Origin: Sipunculus nudus
Lineage: Eukaryota; Annelida; Sipuncula; Golfingiida; Sipunculidae
Assembly: GCA_026874595.1 (NCBI GenBank)
Contig: CM049314.1
Coordinates: 55,535,812-55,599,811, forward strand
Length of the DNA stretch: 64,000 bases
Direction: 5' to 3'
Positions 37,765-50,880 of the stretch are shown here, in pieces (position 1 is the stretch's first letter; the number at the start of each line of letters is the position of its first letter). Position numbers and translations under genes: made by a program. Below the pieces are notes generated by a model. The model did not search any database. It was not told the DNA's origin and was given only the letters and a program-made list of their open reading frames with translations.

Positions 37765-40700
37765 AACAAGGGACCCATGGGTCACTGTGCTCAGCTGAAG
37801 TTGACCTTGAAGGTAAAAATCTAAAATAATATCAAATGGAGATAAAGTGTAAGAGGAAGAGGTAATAAAGGCCATGGTTGGTTTATATGATTGGTTTGTA
37901 TTGATGAGCAAGAAATTGTTACAAATAATATTTTGTGACCTGACCATGTGTTTCCTAATGTTGAAACTGAAGCATGTGGGCAGTTTGTGAACAAATGATC
38001 TGAACTATGATTGGGGTGGTGATATGAGAATAACTGTACACCTGTCACAGCAGGGGATCTCCCCCAATGACTGTAACAAATTAGAAACCCTGGCATAGCT
38101 GACTTCCAGTGACCTGGAGTGGGACCCTGCATCTGTAATCTGTAATCAAAGCAAATGACTACAATAGAGCCTCAAGAAAAAAAATCAATAACTAGCTTAA
38201 TTTTCAAGCTTTAATTTTCAAATTTCAGATTTAAACAAATTGAATATTTATGTTTACATGCTGTGAAAATTAAATCTATGGTACTTGCATGAAAAAAAGT
38301 GCCATGGTCAAAGTTGGGAAAAATTTTAAGGTACTGATTTTATTTTTAGGCTAATAACTTAAAAAATTTACAAAATTCAGATCTAATTTTGGGTAAACAA
38401 CTGAATCTTAATTAAACATAGTTATATACTTGGGAAAATAGACTAGTTTCAAAATTTTTCATGTTAAGTGAGTAAATATTTTTCCTGATTTTTTACAAAG
38501 TCCATTATGTTTGGGCCCATAACTTAAAGAATTTATACTTAACAGACTTAATTTCTGGCATGTACATAGGAACTAAAAGATGAATATTTATGGTAAATAT
38601 GAGGAAAAAGAGATGAGTGGTTTTGATATTAGGCAGTCCCGAAGTGTGAAAATAGGATTTTAATAAGGGACCCATGGGTAACGGCGCTCAGCTGTTATAT
38701 ATGATCAAAAATAAGATTTGTGAATGAGGCACATGCTGGTTTTGTGTGGTAATAAATATAAGCTTTATTATGAGTTGTTGGTGTTAAGCTTATGTATGAT
38801 TTTGATAGTATCTAGAGACAAGGAAGAGGATTAATTTCATTTATTTTATTAACAAATGGAGTGCTATTGTCACACAGATTTTGACTTGGCCATATAACTT
38901 ATAAGCAGCACATACAATAAAAGAGTTTAACTATTTATTAAAATTTAATAACAAATATTTTGCCAATATATATTTTATTAAAAAAAATAAGAAAATCATA
39001 TGATTTTTTAAAATAAAATATAATGGAAATGATTATTAAAATAATATTATAGAATATATTCATGAATGCATTCATGAATACATTTTGAAAGTATCTGCAC
39101 TGGTATTCATATACTTTCATTTATACCTGAATTCCAATTCTTATGCAATAAAATTTTTTAATGCAGTACACATTCATATTCATATTCAAAAACATTTGCA
39201 AAGCATTCGCACCATGTCTAGTATTTATTCAGTTTTAGCCAAACAATGATGTTGAGAATCCAGAATATACAAAATTCACAAATTTAAATAATGATCATAA
39301 GTATCTGGTTTTATGGCTTTTATTTATATTAAAAACATAAATGTAATATATTCACTTTGGACTACTTCCACATCAATCTACACACTAGACAGTAGGAATC
39401 TAGATTAATATTATCAACTGCATCTTTGTCTATCATTAATTTCCTTCATATGATCCCTAATGATTAGTAATGAATAATATGATTTATTTTTTTATCATTA
39501 AAATTGAACTGAAAAATACCATAGGTGACTGCAGGGTGTTATTTGGAATAACACTGACATTAACATTCTATCCATCCATACAAGATTCTTACATCATCAG
39601 TAACTGCAAATTAATTTTCTGTTACTCATCAACTAACAAATTCCTTTCTATTAATTTTTCTTTAATTTGTTATTAAAATCCAATATAAATTTATTAATTT
39701 ATTGTTCATTGTTATGTTGTTTTTCATAACAACTATTAGATCAGTTCGGTTGGACACCTTGATCTACTGTGGTTGGCATTAGCTGCCTGGCTGCCCCTGT
39801 GAATGTCTCGCCTCAAGCGTGCATAATTTGATGAAAGGTCAACAAGGTCAACATACAGGTGACTGAAGAGGGGCTAGCTAGCCTGGGTCTGACATAGTCT
39901 CATTAAAACATTAATAAAAGCAACAATATTTTGCCAATTTCTTTCAGCTTTCTAAACTACAAAGATGAAATCCTTATGTGTGCATGATAAGAAAATTATA
40001 TCAACAGTGCTCTCAGGGAACAAACGTGCCATGGTCAAAGTTGGGCAAAATTTAAGGTACTAATTTTATATTTATACTAATAACTTATAAAATTTGAAAA
40101 ATTCAGAACTAATTTTGGGTATTCAATTGAATCTTGATTAAATAATGTTACATCCCTGACAAAAAATCTCTAGCTTTAGCAATCCTCTTGTTAAGGGAGT
40201 AAATATATTTCTTGATTTTTTTAAAAAGTGCATTACATTTTGGCCCATAACTTAAAACAATTACGCAATACAGACATCCTTTCTGGCATGTGCATAGCGA
40301 ATGTATAGAAAAATATGTATATTATATATGATCAAAGTCAGATTAGTGGTTTTGATATTAGGCAGTCTTAAAGTGTAACAATGGGTTTTTAATGGGCAAA
40401 TGAAGTTTTTCATTAATTTCTCAAAAGAATTAAGTCCTAGTGACCAAATTCTTCACATGGTAGGGGGTTTTGGAGACATCTAACTGTATGCCAAATTTCA
40501 GGAACTTAGAGCTGAAGATGGGGAGCTTAGCTCTAGCTAACTGCATTACACTAGCTTGATGTAAACAATATGTGACATGGTGCTTGAAAACTTGAATAAA
40601 ATCAACAGTTTTTGATCAACTGGTTTCAAATTATTGGTGTTAACAGTTGAAATGCAAATAAAAACATTCTTTGAAAATTAAATCCATAGCAGTGACAGGA

Positions 40701-41534
40701 AAAAAACATGCCATGGTCAAACTTGGGCAAAATTTAAGGTACCAATTTTAAATTTTTGCCAATATTTAAACAAGTTTAACAGATTTTGATCTAATTTTTG
40801 GTATACAATTAAATTTTATTAATTAAAAATGTATTACTGAGAAAAAGTCCCTACCTTTTACACTTTTGGTCTTAAGTGACCAAATATCTTTCCTGATTTT
40901 TTTTACAAAGTTCATTATGTTTGGGCCTATAACTTTTGAAAATTAAATAATACTGACTTTATTTCTGGTATATACATAGGAACTATATGGAGGAATATTT
41001 ATGGTAAATATGAAGAAAACCAGATGAGTGGTTTTGATATTAGGCAGTCCTGAAGTGTGAAAATAGATTTCTAATAAAAAATTGAGGTTTTTCCTTAATA
41101 TCTCGAAGGAATGAAGTCCTATTGACCAAATTTTCGGCATGGTAGGAGTTTTGGGGACATCTAATTGTATGCCGAATTTCAGATTGGTAGGTCCAATGGT
41201 GTCGAAACGTGCCAGTCTTACGGACGGACAGATGGACAGACAGACAGACGGACAACAAACCACGACTATAGCTCAGATGACTTAGTCAGCTGTGCTAATA
41301 AAAAATTGAGGTTTTTCCTTAATTTCTCAAAGGAACGAAGTCGCATAGACCCAGTTTTCGGCTTGGTAGGAGATCTTGGGGACATGTAACATTATGCTGA
41401 ATTTTGGATTCCTAGGTCTTACGGTTTCAAAACGTGCCACATCTACAGACGGACGGACAGATGGACAGACAGACGGACGACCGACAATGGACCACGACTA
41501 TAGCTCAGATGACTTATAGTCAGCTGAGCTAAAA
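37765..41534 (+). mobile_element. Compound LR element (two 5' ends, two 3' ends)
   Basis: 5' ends occur at 37765 (palindrome 37772-37783 intact) and 38661 (one mismatch in the palindrome). 3' hairpins follow ACGG-type tracts at about 41266-41297 (shortened: gatgacttagtcagctgtgc) and 41502-41530 (full). Interior blocks beginning gccatggtcaaagttgggcaaaatttaaggt recur near 38307, 40030 and 40712. A 24-bp perfect palindrome centred on TTCATGAATGCATTCATGAA lies at 39057-39080. The 38661-40550 part is closely similar to 60908-62650. Confidence 0.65.
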
Positions 41535-44500
41535 ACAATCTTATAAATAAACAAGTTACAAAATTATAATCTAAGCTGGGATTATGTTTACTTATTCATG
41601 TCAAATATTTATTCAAACCTGATTGGATGCAAGCATGAGGGATATCAAAGATAAAGTAAAAGGTTAATTTATGAAAGGTATGAGCTTTGACATGATAAAT
41701 ACTGATAAAAGGGACATTAAAACGTAGGAAGATGATATCATAATACAGTGGAACCTCTCCTTATGGGCACCTCCCATTTACAGCCACTCATGGGCAGTCC
41801 CTTGAGAGAAGGTCCTGAAATCTATAACCTGTCCTTATTAATGTATTGCGATGTCACATGCACAGGTAAAATGTTAATGGGAACAAGACTATCCCAGGAA
41901 AGATTGCAAGCATTTAAATTGCACAGGGGTCAGCTTCTCCTATACTGCTGTAGGACATTCACATTATAAAAAGCATACTACCCTAGGGGATTTAACTGTG
42001 GCTGATTGAAAACACTTGTACCTGAAAATAAGATACCACAGAACACACAAACTTCAATATAAAACCACAGTCAAAATCAAGTTTCACCATTGATTCCATT
42101 GGACAAACTTAGAATCACAGTTTTTGGTATAAAAGGGTCTGCTACATAATTAACATTGCAAATTTCTGAAAGACCAAGCGCATATTATTAACTTTTAAGG
42201 CCACAACACTGACTGCTCTCAAAAACTGTTACCCGGTACTGTACTCCTGATTTTCTTGGAATAACAGTTTTTGTTGAATGAGTGCCTGGTATTTATGTTG
42301 CTAATTGGTGCTGTTGGCTCAATCCTATTATGGACATAACAATGTGCACTAATAATGTAAACTTTCCATTTATAAAGGTATCTTTGAGAAAGGATTAATC
42401 TTTGTGTTGTTTCTATGCACCATTTGAATAATTGTCACATTTTTTGTATCCTTCCTGCAATTTGTCAAAATGGTTTTGTCTCAACCAGTAAATTTTATAA
42501 AAGGAAAAATACCTGTTAGAGATTCCTTAGAAAATAAATGTTTTTATGTTGCCTTACGGTCAATAATCAAAAGAAATTATCCTCAATGAAGTAGTAGCTT
42601 TTGGACCTGCCACCAAGTGCAGATAATTCTACCATTCATGCTAAAAAGAAAGCAATATAACCCATCAATAGAAGATTTATCAAATTTCTCTGGAATGACA
42701 AACTCCAATGGTCCTGACACCTTAGTCATGTGACCCTTGTGGACCAATCACCAGAACCAGTTTATATTCCCATCATGCACTGTGCATAAATCACCAAACC
42801 AACCTTAATTTTCATATATTCATACAGATGCATACAGCACATATGTGCAACAGAAGTGCAGAAATTAGTGATTTCTAATTTTCAATATTAACCTTGTTTG
42901 TAAATGTGCAAAGATGTTAATTTTCTTTTGTTGAGAAATAAATATTGATTATTTATTCTTTAATTAAATATATTTGATTGTCAGGACAACATCACCTATA
43001 CCATCAACCTACTGTGTGATCTCTAGAAACATTCTGTCTTAATTGCCTTGGTAAGCCTATTTCTGGGTCTTAGCTTAACAGGATTTCTTCGTGGCACAGC
43101 ATGCCAAGCTATTTCATGTATCAGGGCACCAGATTGTGATAAGATGGTGCACTATGTAACTGTAAAATAGACTATATACACTCTTCAATCAAACCTTAGA
43201 CACAACCCTAGCACATCCCTGGCCTTAAAACAAATAGTAAACCTCATGATACATTCTGACTGCCTGTTTCAGTAACTATAACAGATACAATAAAATTCAA
43301 TTCCTTAGCTCTATTTCTTGTTTGCTGTTGAGATATTCAAATTGAATCACATTTCATCTGGATTTTCTGATTTCTAAAGGCCATCGTATCTCTGTCCATG
43401 TATTAATTAAATATGGCTGAAATTTATAATTTACAGTCAATCGTCCTATACACTTAAGTCATTTAAATATACTGCATGTTCAGAGAAACCAAACTAATGC
43501 CGGACTCTTACAATATTATTTCCAGATTAATTACTGGTGGACAAAATGTGATGGTGATGGGGGTAGGGGACTCAGCACTATCTGATGGTGCAATGTTGAG
43601 CAAAGTTTGGGATAGATAAAGCAAAGGCATGCAAGACAGGAGTTTAGCCTATGTACAGCAGCATAATAATAATATACACAGAAGTCCAAAGGTTCCTAAT
43701 TATTCTCATTAACTGCCATTTAGGATGCTAAACACAGGAGTAATTATCTGATACTGGCACAATAATAACCCATAATCTGATGTACCGGTAGAAGCCTGAA
43801 TTGTCATTATGAATGAAAGTTAATTTACAAAACAGCAATGTGTCCCACAAGTGTGGATATAGAGTAAAAGAATTTTAGAGCATTTAGAGAGCATCTCCTA
43901 CTTTCACTAGCTATTAACTTTTAATTAATTTTAAACTATAAATTATAAAACCTGAATCTTGTGGTACAATATATTCATGGTGAAGCTGATTCAAATCTAA
44001 GTTGATAAAAAATGTTTTAACACACACTGGATGTTTAGAAACTTAAACAAGTTTTAATAAGGTTAAATTTAAAAGGAAAATATGAATAAATATCTGTTAA
44101 TGTAGATGTGAAACCCAGTTCAAAAACTGTTTATTTTACCTCAAATGATGATAAGTGTGAAGAAAAGAATCCATGATTTTATCACAGATGACCTCTTTAA
44201 GAGGTCAGCTTCCTATCTGCAGCTAAAAACCAAATTGTCTGTAAACTGGTTATAAAATAATGTGTCAATATGTAAAAATGTCCAATTAACACCTTTGGTA
44301 AAGTTTCCCACCAAATCATCCCCCAAAGCTGCTTTCATTGTCATATTATCAAATATTTTAAACCATCAAATTTAAATTTGCAATTCATGTACTACATTTT
44401 ATGAAAATATTTTAATATATGAGAAGAAGACCTTAAAGGTTCATTCATGCCTCAATCACAGTAATCAAAGCTCAAATTCAAAAGCAAGCTTCAAATTATT

Positions 44501-44600
44501 TAAAGTGCAGAGTTGGATATTTACAATGATTGTGATTGACAGAGCTGCAAATGTTTACCGGTGAGAGTCACACTTGGACTGCTGGGATAGATGGGCGGGG
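41535..44600 (-). other. Intron-like AT-rich sequence
   Basis: A pogo-type left terminus TA-CAGTGGAACCTCTCC starts at 41746, but no matching right end was found. No exon recognised. Confidence 0.35.
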
Positions 44601-44723
44601 CTAAGGTGTGATGAGCTCTGATTCTGAGCTTGGAGCACTGTGAGATCGAGAAGAATTCAGAAGCGGTTCTGTGTCAGCACTGCAATTATCAGCGCACTCA
44701 GTCATGGAATCGTCATCATCCAC
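44601..44723 (-). CDS. SLC9A6/7/9-like: Candidate last exon of the NHE6/7/9-like gene, acidic/serine-rich C-terminus
   Basis: On the minus strand the exon follows a gtttgcttggtttgaag acceptor and reads in phase 0 for 40 residues, VDDDDSMTEC, ADNCSADTEP, then a Ser-rich end finishing SESELITP, then TAG. The length is 123 nt. The composition (acidic start, Ser/Thr-rich, TEPLL dileucine-like motif) fits a cytosolic regulatory tail of an organellar exchanger, and the phase matches the 49379-49516 exon. The TEPLL motif could serve in endosomal sorting; that is inference. The acceptor ends in AAG, weaker than CAG. Confidence 0.6.
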   Translation of the reverse strand: MDDDDSMTECADNCSADTEPLLNSSRSHSAPSSESELITP

Positions 44724-46989
44724 CTTCAAACCAAGCAAACGAGCATGCCACAACATAAATAACATATATCACAGAATGCCACAAAACAACAGATGATGGG
44801 GAAAATAAAGAGGAGCTAATCTACTTGGGGAGTTATCTCATTTAGTAAATAACAGAATCCTAGGAAACAACAAATACCAGGGAAAGAACTGTTCGGAGCT
44901 AACCAACTTGGGGAATTATCACAATTAGTGAGGCCATGCATTTAGTGATTTTCACGGCAAAGAAATATAATAGTAAATAATGGTTTACAACATCCAATAC
45001 TGGGCAAAAACAGGAGCCAACCAACAAGGAGTTGCGAATATTAGGACTACTAATAGTATTATCTTGAATGCATCAAAATACTGAGCAAATATACTGAGTC
45101 CTATAAAACAACAGATACATGCCACAGATGCAAGACACATGACATAATGACAGCCTATTTGGAGTAAATCCTAGAACCTTTGTTGATAGGCAGACAGAGA
45201 AAATGTACAATACTGGTCAGTGGTAGGAGTTTATAATAATCTAAAGATGCAGCTGGCAATATATGGTTTTACATACATTTATGTTGGCCAAGGTCATATA
45301 TGATAGTAGATCATTACCTGACCTATTTCAAAGGGCTACCAACCTCCGTATAAGGAAGACCTTAATATGGAGCTATTAATGAAAGAAGTGTTTTTAAAGT
45401 TTTATTCCTAACAAGCTTATATTAGGTAAATACTTTGGCTGCATTTTTTTCTCAAGACGGTTTAAAAAAATCTTTTAAAGGGGAAATATCATGTTAATAA
45501 ACGCTTTCAGGAATAAGAGGTCCCATTGTGAAACAAAGTGACTGGAAGTGACAATAACATTCCCACTTTATAATCTCAAACCGGAAACTGCTCACAACAC
45601 CTTTTTTTGGCCAATGGTAAGACAATTTGATTCAAACTGACAACCTTCTGATAATATGACATAACTCAAACAATGGATCTATATTTATATACTATCTTGA
45701 GATTATGGACAATAGCTAATCAGATCTAACCAAATATATTGCAGTTTACAAGGGAAAGTGTTCATGGCTAATGACCTCTACGAATATTAATTTGACCCTG
45801 TGACCTATATTCAAAACTTGATATGTTTTTGAAGCATTCACTAACAAATACACCTGAGGCAGTTATATATAGGTAAGCATGGAGACTAATAATGCTGGGA
45901 AAGGGAGAATCGCTTGTATTTACAGATTACAGAGAAGTTCAACATAAACATAAAGCATGGCACTTTCATCTAGAAGATATGAGTAATGCAATCTACAGAA
46001 TTGTTTACACTAGACAGCAACAAAGGGCTAATTACAAAATACTCGTCACAAGAGAAGTCTGACAAAAATGACAGTCACAAGCATAGATACTGAGGGTGGG
46101 GGGGGGGGGGGGGGGGGGTTCATCTTAATGTGTTGTCTGTGTCAGTAAATATAAATGCAAGCGACTAACATACATTTTCCTAAGTTTGTCTGTCTGTCTC
46201 TCTGTCCTGGTGCATGTTTGGTCTGTCTGTTTTATCAAAGTATTGAAGCAGGATCAATTGTCTTTATCTATGTGTATCAATCTACAATTAAATACAGCCA
46301 CTGGAGGAGGAAGTTGGAACTTTTGCTAAATGCATAGACTTGAGGTTATATATGGGGAGGGGGATAAGAAAGGTATCATACATTATCTCAAAAGCAACAA
46401 TTTCTTTACATCAGGAGTTTTAAAACTATTTATTGTATAATAAATACCATTTTGTTTTGACTTTCATAGTTCAGGTTATGATAAATGAATACAGATAACC
46501 ATATGAAAATGGATGATGTAATGTGTCAGTCTGACGTCCGGTGGAGTCAGATTTGGTGTATGGAGAAGTTCTGCCATTTTCAAAGACATATATACACAAT
46601 AATCTCAAATTTTACCATTATACCTTAGATGTTTTTGGCAACAGGATACTGAACATGCAAAGTCAAATACCCAAAAATCCTGTCAACCAGTAATTGTAAC
46701 TATCATTAAACATTTTCCATAAAAAAGCGCAATGTCAGGGTCTAAGTATATAGCTAAAGTGTAAATAAGTGGATTTGTTGATAATATATCTCTGTATAAA
46801 TTGTGAAATCACTGATTTAAGACAGACTTTTATTCTCCTGAATTCTAAATATACTGAAGTTGGTAAAACCAAAGAGATTTTTATCACTTGCTGGCAGTGT
46901 CCCTCACAAAAGAGCTAAATCTTAAAACATATTTCTAAAATATGATTATAATTTGGCAGTTGCACTATTCTACTGACACTATTTATTCA
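44724..46989 (-). other. Intron-like AT-rich sequence
   Basis: Holds a G21 tract (46098-46118). No exon or complete element seen. Confidence 0.35.
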
Positions 46990-46991
46990 TA

Positions 46992-47850
46992 CAGTGCAGC
47001 GCCGTTCATCCAAACACTGTTTATCTGTAAAACTGTTAATCCGTTATTGAATCTTGAGAACCGAATTTAAGACTGTTTATCTGAAATTTTTACAAATGAA
47101 AATTTGGCCATTTGAAAATAATATATATTGCATCGGAAGAGTGTATTTACTCCCAGCTTAATTAATTAATGAATGCATCACCAGTTGTGAGTTGCAGGTG
47201 TAACAACACAAGGTTGTGCACACGCAGCCAACCCTTCCCTGGGATTTGTACTCATTTATGCAGTTGTAGGTGTGAATACGGCCACCGGTCAGATCACCTA
47301 ATTTACCTTTTGTGGTACCTTGTCGGATTGTTCACACCGGTAAACAATCCGGCAATGACAGTGAGTCAATTCTAGGCTGATAAAGCAGCACTCTGATACG
47401 CTCTATTTTGTAGTCATCTGAGCAGTTTAACATTGCAAGCAAATCTGTTTTGTATATCAGCTTTATCATTACATGCACGTTAATTCACAAATCTTAACAA
47501 CAAAACACGGATCGCAGCACACACAAGTTTCATGTCAGATGGAGTTGGGGTCTCCCAAACTCCTGTCCTTATTTCTCAAGCTTCTTAGAGACATTTGACT
47601 GAAATGCAGTTAGCCAGAGGGTTCAATGTTGGCAGATAAACCGTAAGTGACATCAAGAAAAATCGTCACAAGCTAAAGGACTTCAAGGGCCTGATGCAAG
47701 ACATGCAGGTTTCCATGAGACGAAAGACGATGGGCGCGGCGTCTGATGACAAGTTAGTTTAACTGTTCGCATATAGGGGTCCTACAGAGGGGTTTAAACT
47801 GTCATCCATGGCAGATATCCACATGTTCGGCAAGGGAATAACTGGTTCAT
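46992..47850 (+). mobile_element. Pogo/Tigger-type DNA transposon remnant
   Basis: The left terminus is TA-CAGTGCAGCGCCGTTCATC at 46992, followed by tgtttatctg and gttaatccg subterminal motifs typical of pogo/Tigger elements. The transposase relic lies at 47601-47762. A right terminus in the expected orientation was not found. Related gttcgtttatctgaacaaat sequence near 48102 may belong to a second fragment. Confidence 0.6.
47601..47762 (+). pseudogene. Tigger/pogo transposase fragment (CENP-B-like helix-turn-helix)
   Basis: One frame reads EMQLARGFNVGR, stop, TVSDIKKNRHKLKDF, then MRRKTMGAASDDKL and a stop. The order LAREFNVGxSTVxDIKKN followed by RKTM and a DDxxLD-like segment is characteristic of the N-terminal DNA-binding region of Tigger/Jerky-type transposases, which bind the element ends through CENP-B-type helix-turn-helix domains. 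A TAA (47637-47639) sits where a serine is usual, and the DDE catalytic part is absent. It is an inactive fossil, in the opposite orientation to the surrounding exchanger gene. Confidence 0.7.
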
Positions 47851-48612
47851 ATAGTTCAATGACAAATAATCTTAATAAAGTAGTTGAAAATATAATATTA
47901 ATAATCACTTGATGGAACGTTTGATTTGTTCATTCTAAGTAAGTAAACAAGTATTTATCAAATATTATTGCGTTCTGGTTCCTTTTTAATAACTCTGAAA
48001 GCTACCTGAAGTCCATGACACTGTGTCACTATTCATAGTAGTAATATCAGCCTAGAAACATTGATGCCACAATCTTGTTTTATGCATAAACGTTCACCTG
48101 AACGTTCGTTTATCTGAACAAATCCCTTGTCCCCCAAGATGTATTTTATTTTCTTAAATATGAGACTGCAGTGTTTTGCCGATCCCTAAACTAACCAAAC
48201 CAGTAACCTTGTTATCAGTTAGCATTTAGCTAGTTAGTAAAACTCTATCTAAGTTAAAAAAGTAAGTTTACATTGATTTCGTGTGTCACTGGAAATGAGC
48301 TATTAAACCTGTCTATCAATCCCATATGTTATGGACTAAAGGTAAAATACACTGATTTATACAACATTGTATATTCCAAAATATAAATAAAATATAATTC
48401 ACATACTCATGGTCAGTATGGTTATATATCTCAATTACTACACCCATCCATGTGTGTGTGTGTGTGAAGATCTATGAATCTACATGCATCCTACCCAAGT
48501 GAAGTGAATACCCAATCACCTCCGCAGTCATTAAGCTGCTCATCTATTTCAATGTACTTTACACATCACAGTGTGTTACAGCCCCATGCTAAGCCTGAGA
48601 AGGGTAACCTTT

Positions 48613-48693
48613 TTAAAGTTTGCCATTGGTATTGGCAGTGCCATCAGTATTGCCATTGGCGTCCACCTGTGTGCTTGGTGCTTTGACTTCAGC
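48613..48693 (-). CDS. SLC9A6/7/9-like: Candidate alternative last exon of the NHE6/7/9-like gene
   Basis: After the acceptor tcatgttttaccattag the exon reads in phase 0 as AEVKAPSTQVDA, then NGNTDGTANTNGKL and a TAA stop, 26 residues. The composition (Asn, Gly, Thr, Asp) is soluble and tail-like. It is the nearest downstream in-phase candidate after the 49379-49516 exon. An internal GTGGAC could act as a donor, but joining would then need phase 0 after CAG, which also works. It is small, and without transcript data may be chance. Confidence 0.4.
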   Translation of the reverse strand, partial: AEVKAPSTQVDANGNTDGTANTNGKL

Positions 48694-49378
48694 CTAATGG
48701 TAAAACATGAGTTCTCAAAAATGATATATGTCACATGACTTCATCATATGACTTGGTCATATGACTCATGCTGAAGGTGCTCATTCGTTCACTCTAGATT
48801 CACTCATAACCTTCTGAAAGCTGACAGTTCTGGTGACACCTTATTACAGAAATTACACGCTTTCCCCTCAATTTTAATATTCCTTAACTTTCATCATTAA
48901 TATTGTTCTGTATTCATAATAATAATTTTTTACTTTTTTTTATTTGCCTTCTTCTCCATTATAACTTTCATAAATATCCTGTTTCATATAAAAAGGGTTA
49001 CAACCATTCTTTTAATAACTGTACAGGAAGACAGCATGTAACTTATTGCTGGTATGCATATTTACCTAGCAACTTTTTCAGAATTAAATAAAAGGTTGAA
49101 TTCTCAAGTGGAATAACAAACAAATTTACATAATCAGATAAAAATGAACTCTTCATGTCAAGATGTTAGCCAATCATAACAAAGTAGGTCAAACTAATGA
49201 AAATTATAACTTATCATTGGCTACTTACAAAAAGTAGGTCAACAATATTATGCATGTCATTAGCATGCAAATGAGAAGCCTATGGTTACTACAAAGCACA
49301 ATAAAAATTCTGATCTATAGCACAATACAACACTGATGTGTATAATAGTACAATGCCAGAAATGAAAGCGATTCTTAC
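48694..49378 (-). other. Intron-like sequence
   Basis: AT-rich; no exon seen. Confidence 0.4.
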
Positions 49379-49516
49379 TTGTTTGACCTGGGCACTGACT
49401 GTGCTTGGTGATGACATCTGATTGTCCATACCAACGTTATTATGCTCTCCATATGACAACTCTGTATTGTCAATAATTAGATCTGTGTCGTCATCTGACC
49501 CTGGCCTACTGTCAGT
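49379..49516 (-). CDS. SLC9A6/7/9-like: NHE6/7/9-like exchanger, internal cytosolic-tail exon
   Basis: Acceptor ttactctgcag and donor CAA/GTAAGA flank 138 nt, exactly 46 codons, open only in phase 0. It encodes TDSRPGSDDDTDLIIDN, then TELSYGEHNN and a Ser/Gln-rich end SAQVKQ. The DDDTDLIIDNxELSYGE segment corresponds to the DDDSDLIxNDGxISLTYG stretch of vertebrate NHE6/7/9 tails. It follows directly, in phase, from the exon at 56017-56125. It is an acidic cytosolic regulatory segment. Confidence 0.75.
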
Positions 49517-50634
49517 CTGCAGAGTAAAACCAAAACTTGTTACAACAGTCAGATCATCAAAAATACATATCAGCCTCTACTTTTTAACATTCTACTCCAT
49601 ATTAAAATATTAAGTATTTTCTATAAAAAGGATAAAACTTAAACTTCATATCACAGCATATTCGTGGGTAAACATGGCATTGTTTCAAGAAAATTTATAA
49701 GATATAGATAAATCAAAGTTACTAGAATGACCAATTTCTGGTCAAGAACAATACTTTTAAAAACAAAATTACCACAATACCAATATTCTATGATCCCTGG
49801 TCATACATACCTTGAAATAAAACATGCCTATATTAGTGTGATACTGGTGTATTCCCCCACTAATAAACTAGTGACTAGCTTGCATATGTTCCTTGCACCT
49901 TGTTTCAAAATAATACAAAAATCCCACCAAATATCTTAAAAATAAAAAGGACATATAATAACCACAGCAGGATTTTGTTGCCATTATCTACATGTGGGGT
50001 TCACAATTTACTGCTATACATGCAGGTAGATGCAACCCCCTAAGGGCAAGCTCCAGTGAAAAAGAAATTGAATTTATTGCTTTCCCTCCTGATATTTTTG
50101 TATTATCTCAGAATACAGTGAAACCCCTCTGGGGTGGACAGTCAAGGGACCGGAAGATTTGGGTCATATATCGGGATGTCTGCCCCAGAGGGGGGTCGGG
50201 CCCAGGAGGCCAGCTTGAGACCAAGAATGGGACTAAGACAAGCATGAAAGGCGTCTTACATATATATGTTATATGTGAATAAATATTATTACAACTGGTT
50301 GTTGTTTTATTTTTATCTTTAAACAAGGCTTTTATTATTAACTGGAACATTATCATCATTACTTGTGAGAAAATAATATTCTAACATTGATCTACACCGA
50401 CTGGACTTACTCATATTTCTGCACTAGGTCTGTAAACATATCTAAATTACTCACTCTTTCCATGATATTAATAGGATTGCTTATGGGAAATTAATTTCTG
50501 ACATTTTGTTCCATTTCTTTTAAAAATCCTAGGCAATCATAAGCAAACATGATAAATAAATATATGTTATCATATGCGCCTTATGATTAGTAGGTGATGC
50601 AAATGTTACAGGATCAGGGATTGCTTCCCTGCGC

Positions 50635-50880
50635 AGGTAAGAGGTTATTACTTGTGACAATGATCGTCTGGTTGTGTTATTGTGAGTTAATCATTTTGAG
50701 CAATGACCAAATGCATAAGTGGCCATACGGGTTCATTATAAACCTTTTTTTGTCGTTTTTGATCGGGCTGTGGGGGCCCCCAGTCCAGACAAGAGGTCAT
50801 AACCCGTGACTTTTATCATCCGGTTGTGTAACAGATACGTCATTATCCTTGCTCATGGGCCTATGTTAGAATAATGTGGC
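50635..50880. repeat. Diverged tandem duplication, about 152-bp offset
   Basis: aagaggttattacttgtgac with ggttgtgttattgtgag and agtggcc (about 50639-50725) is repeated as aagaggtcataacccgtgac, ggttgtgtaacag and atgtggcc (about 50790-50880). The copies are clearly related but diverged. Confidence 0.6.
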
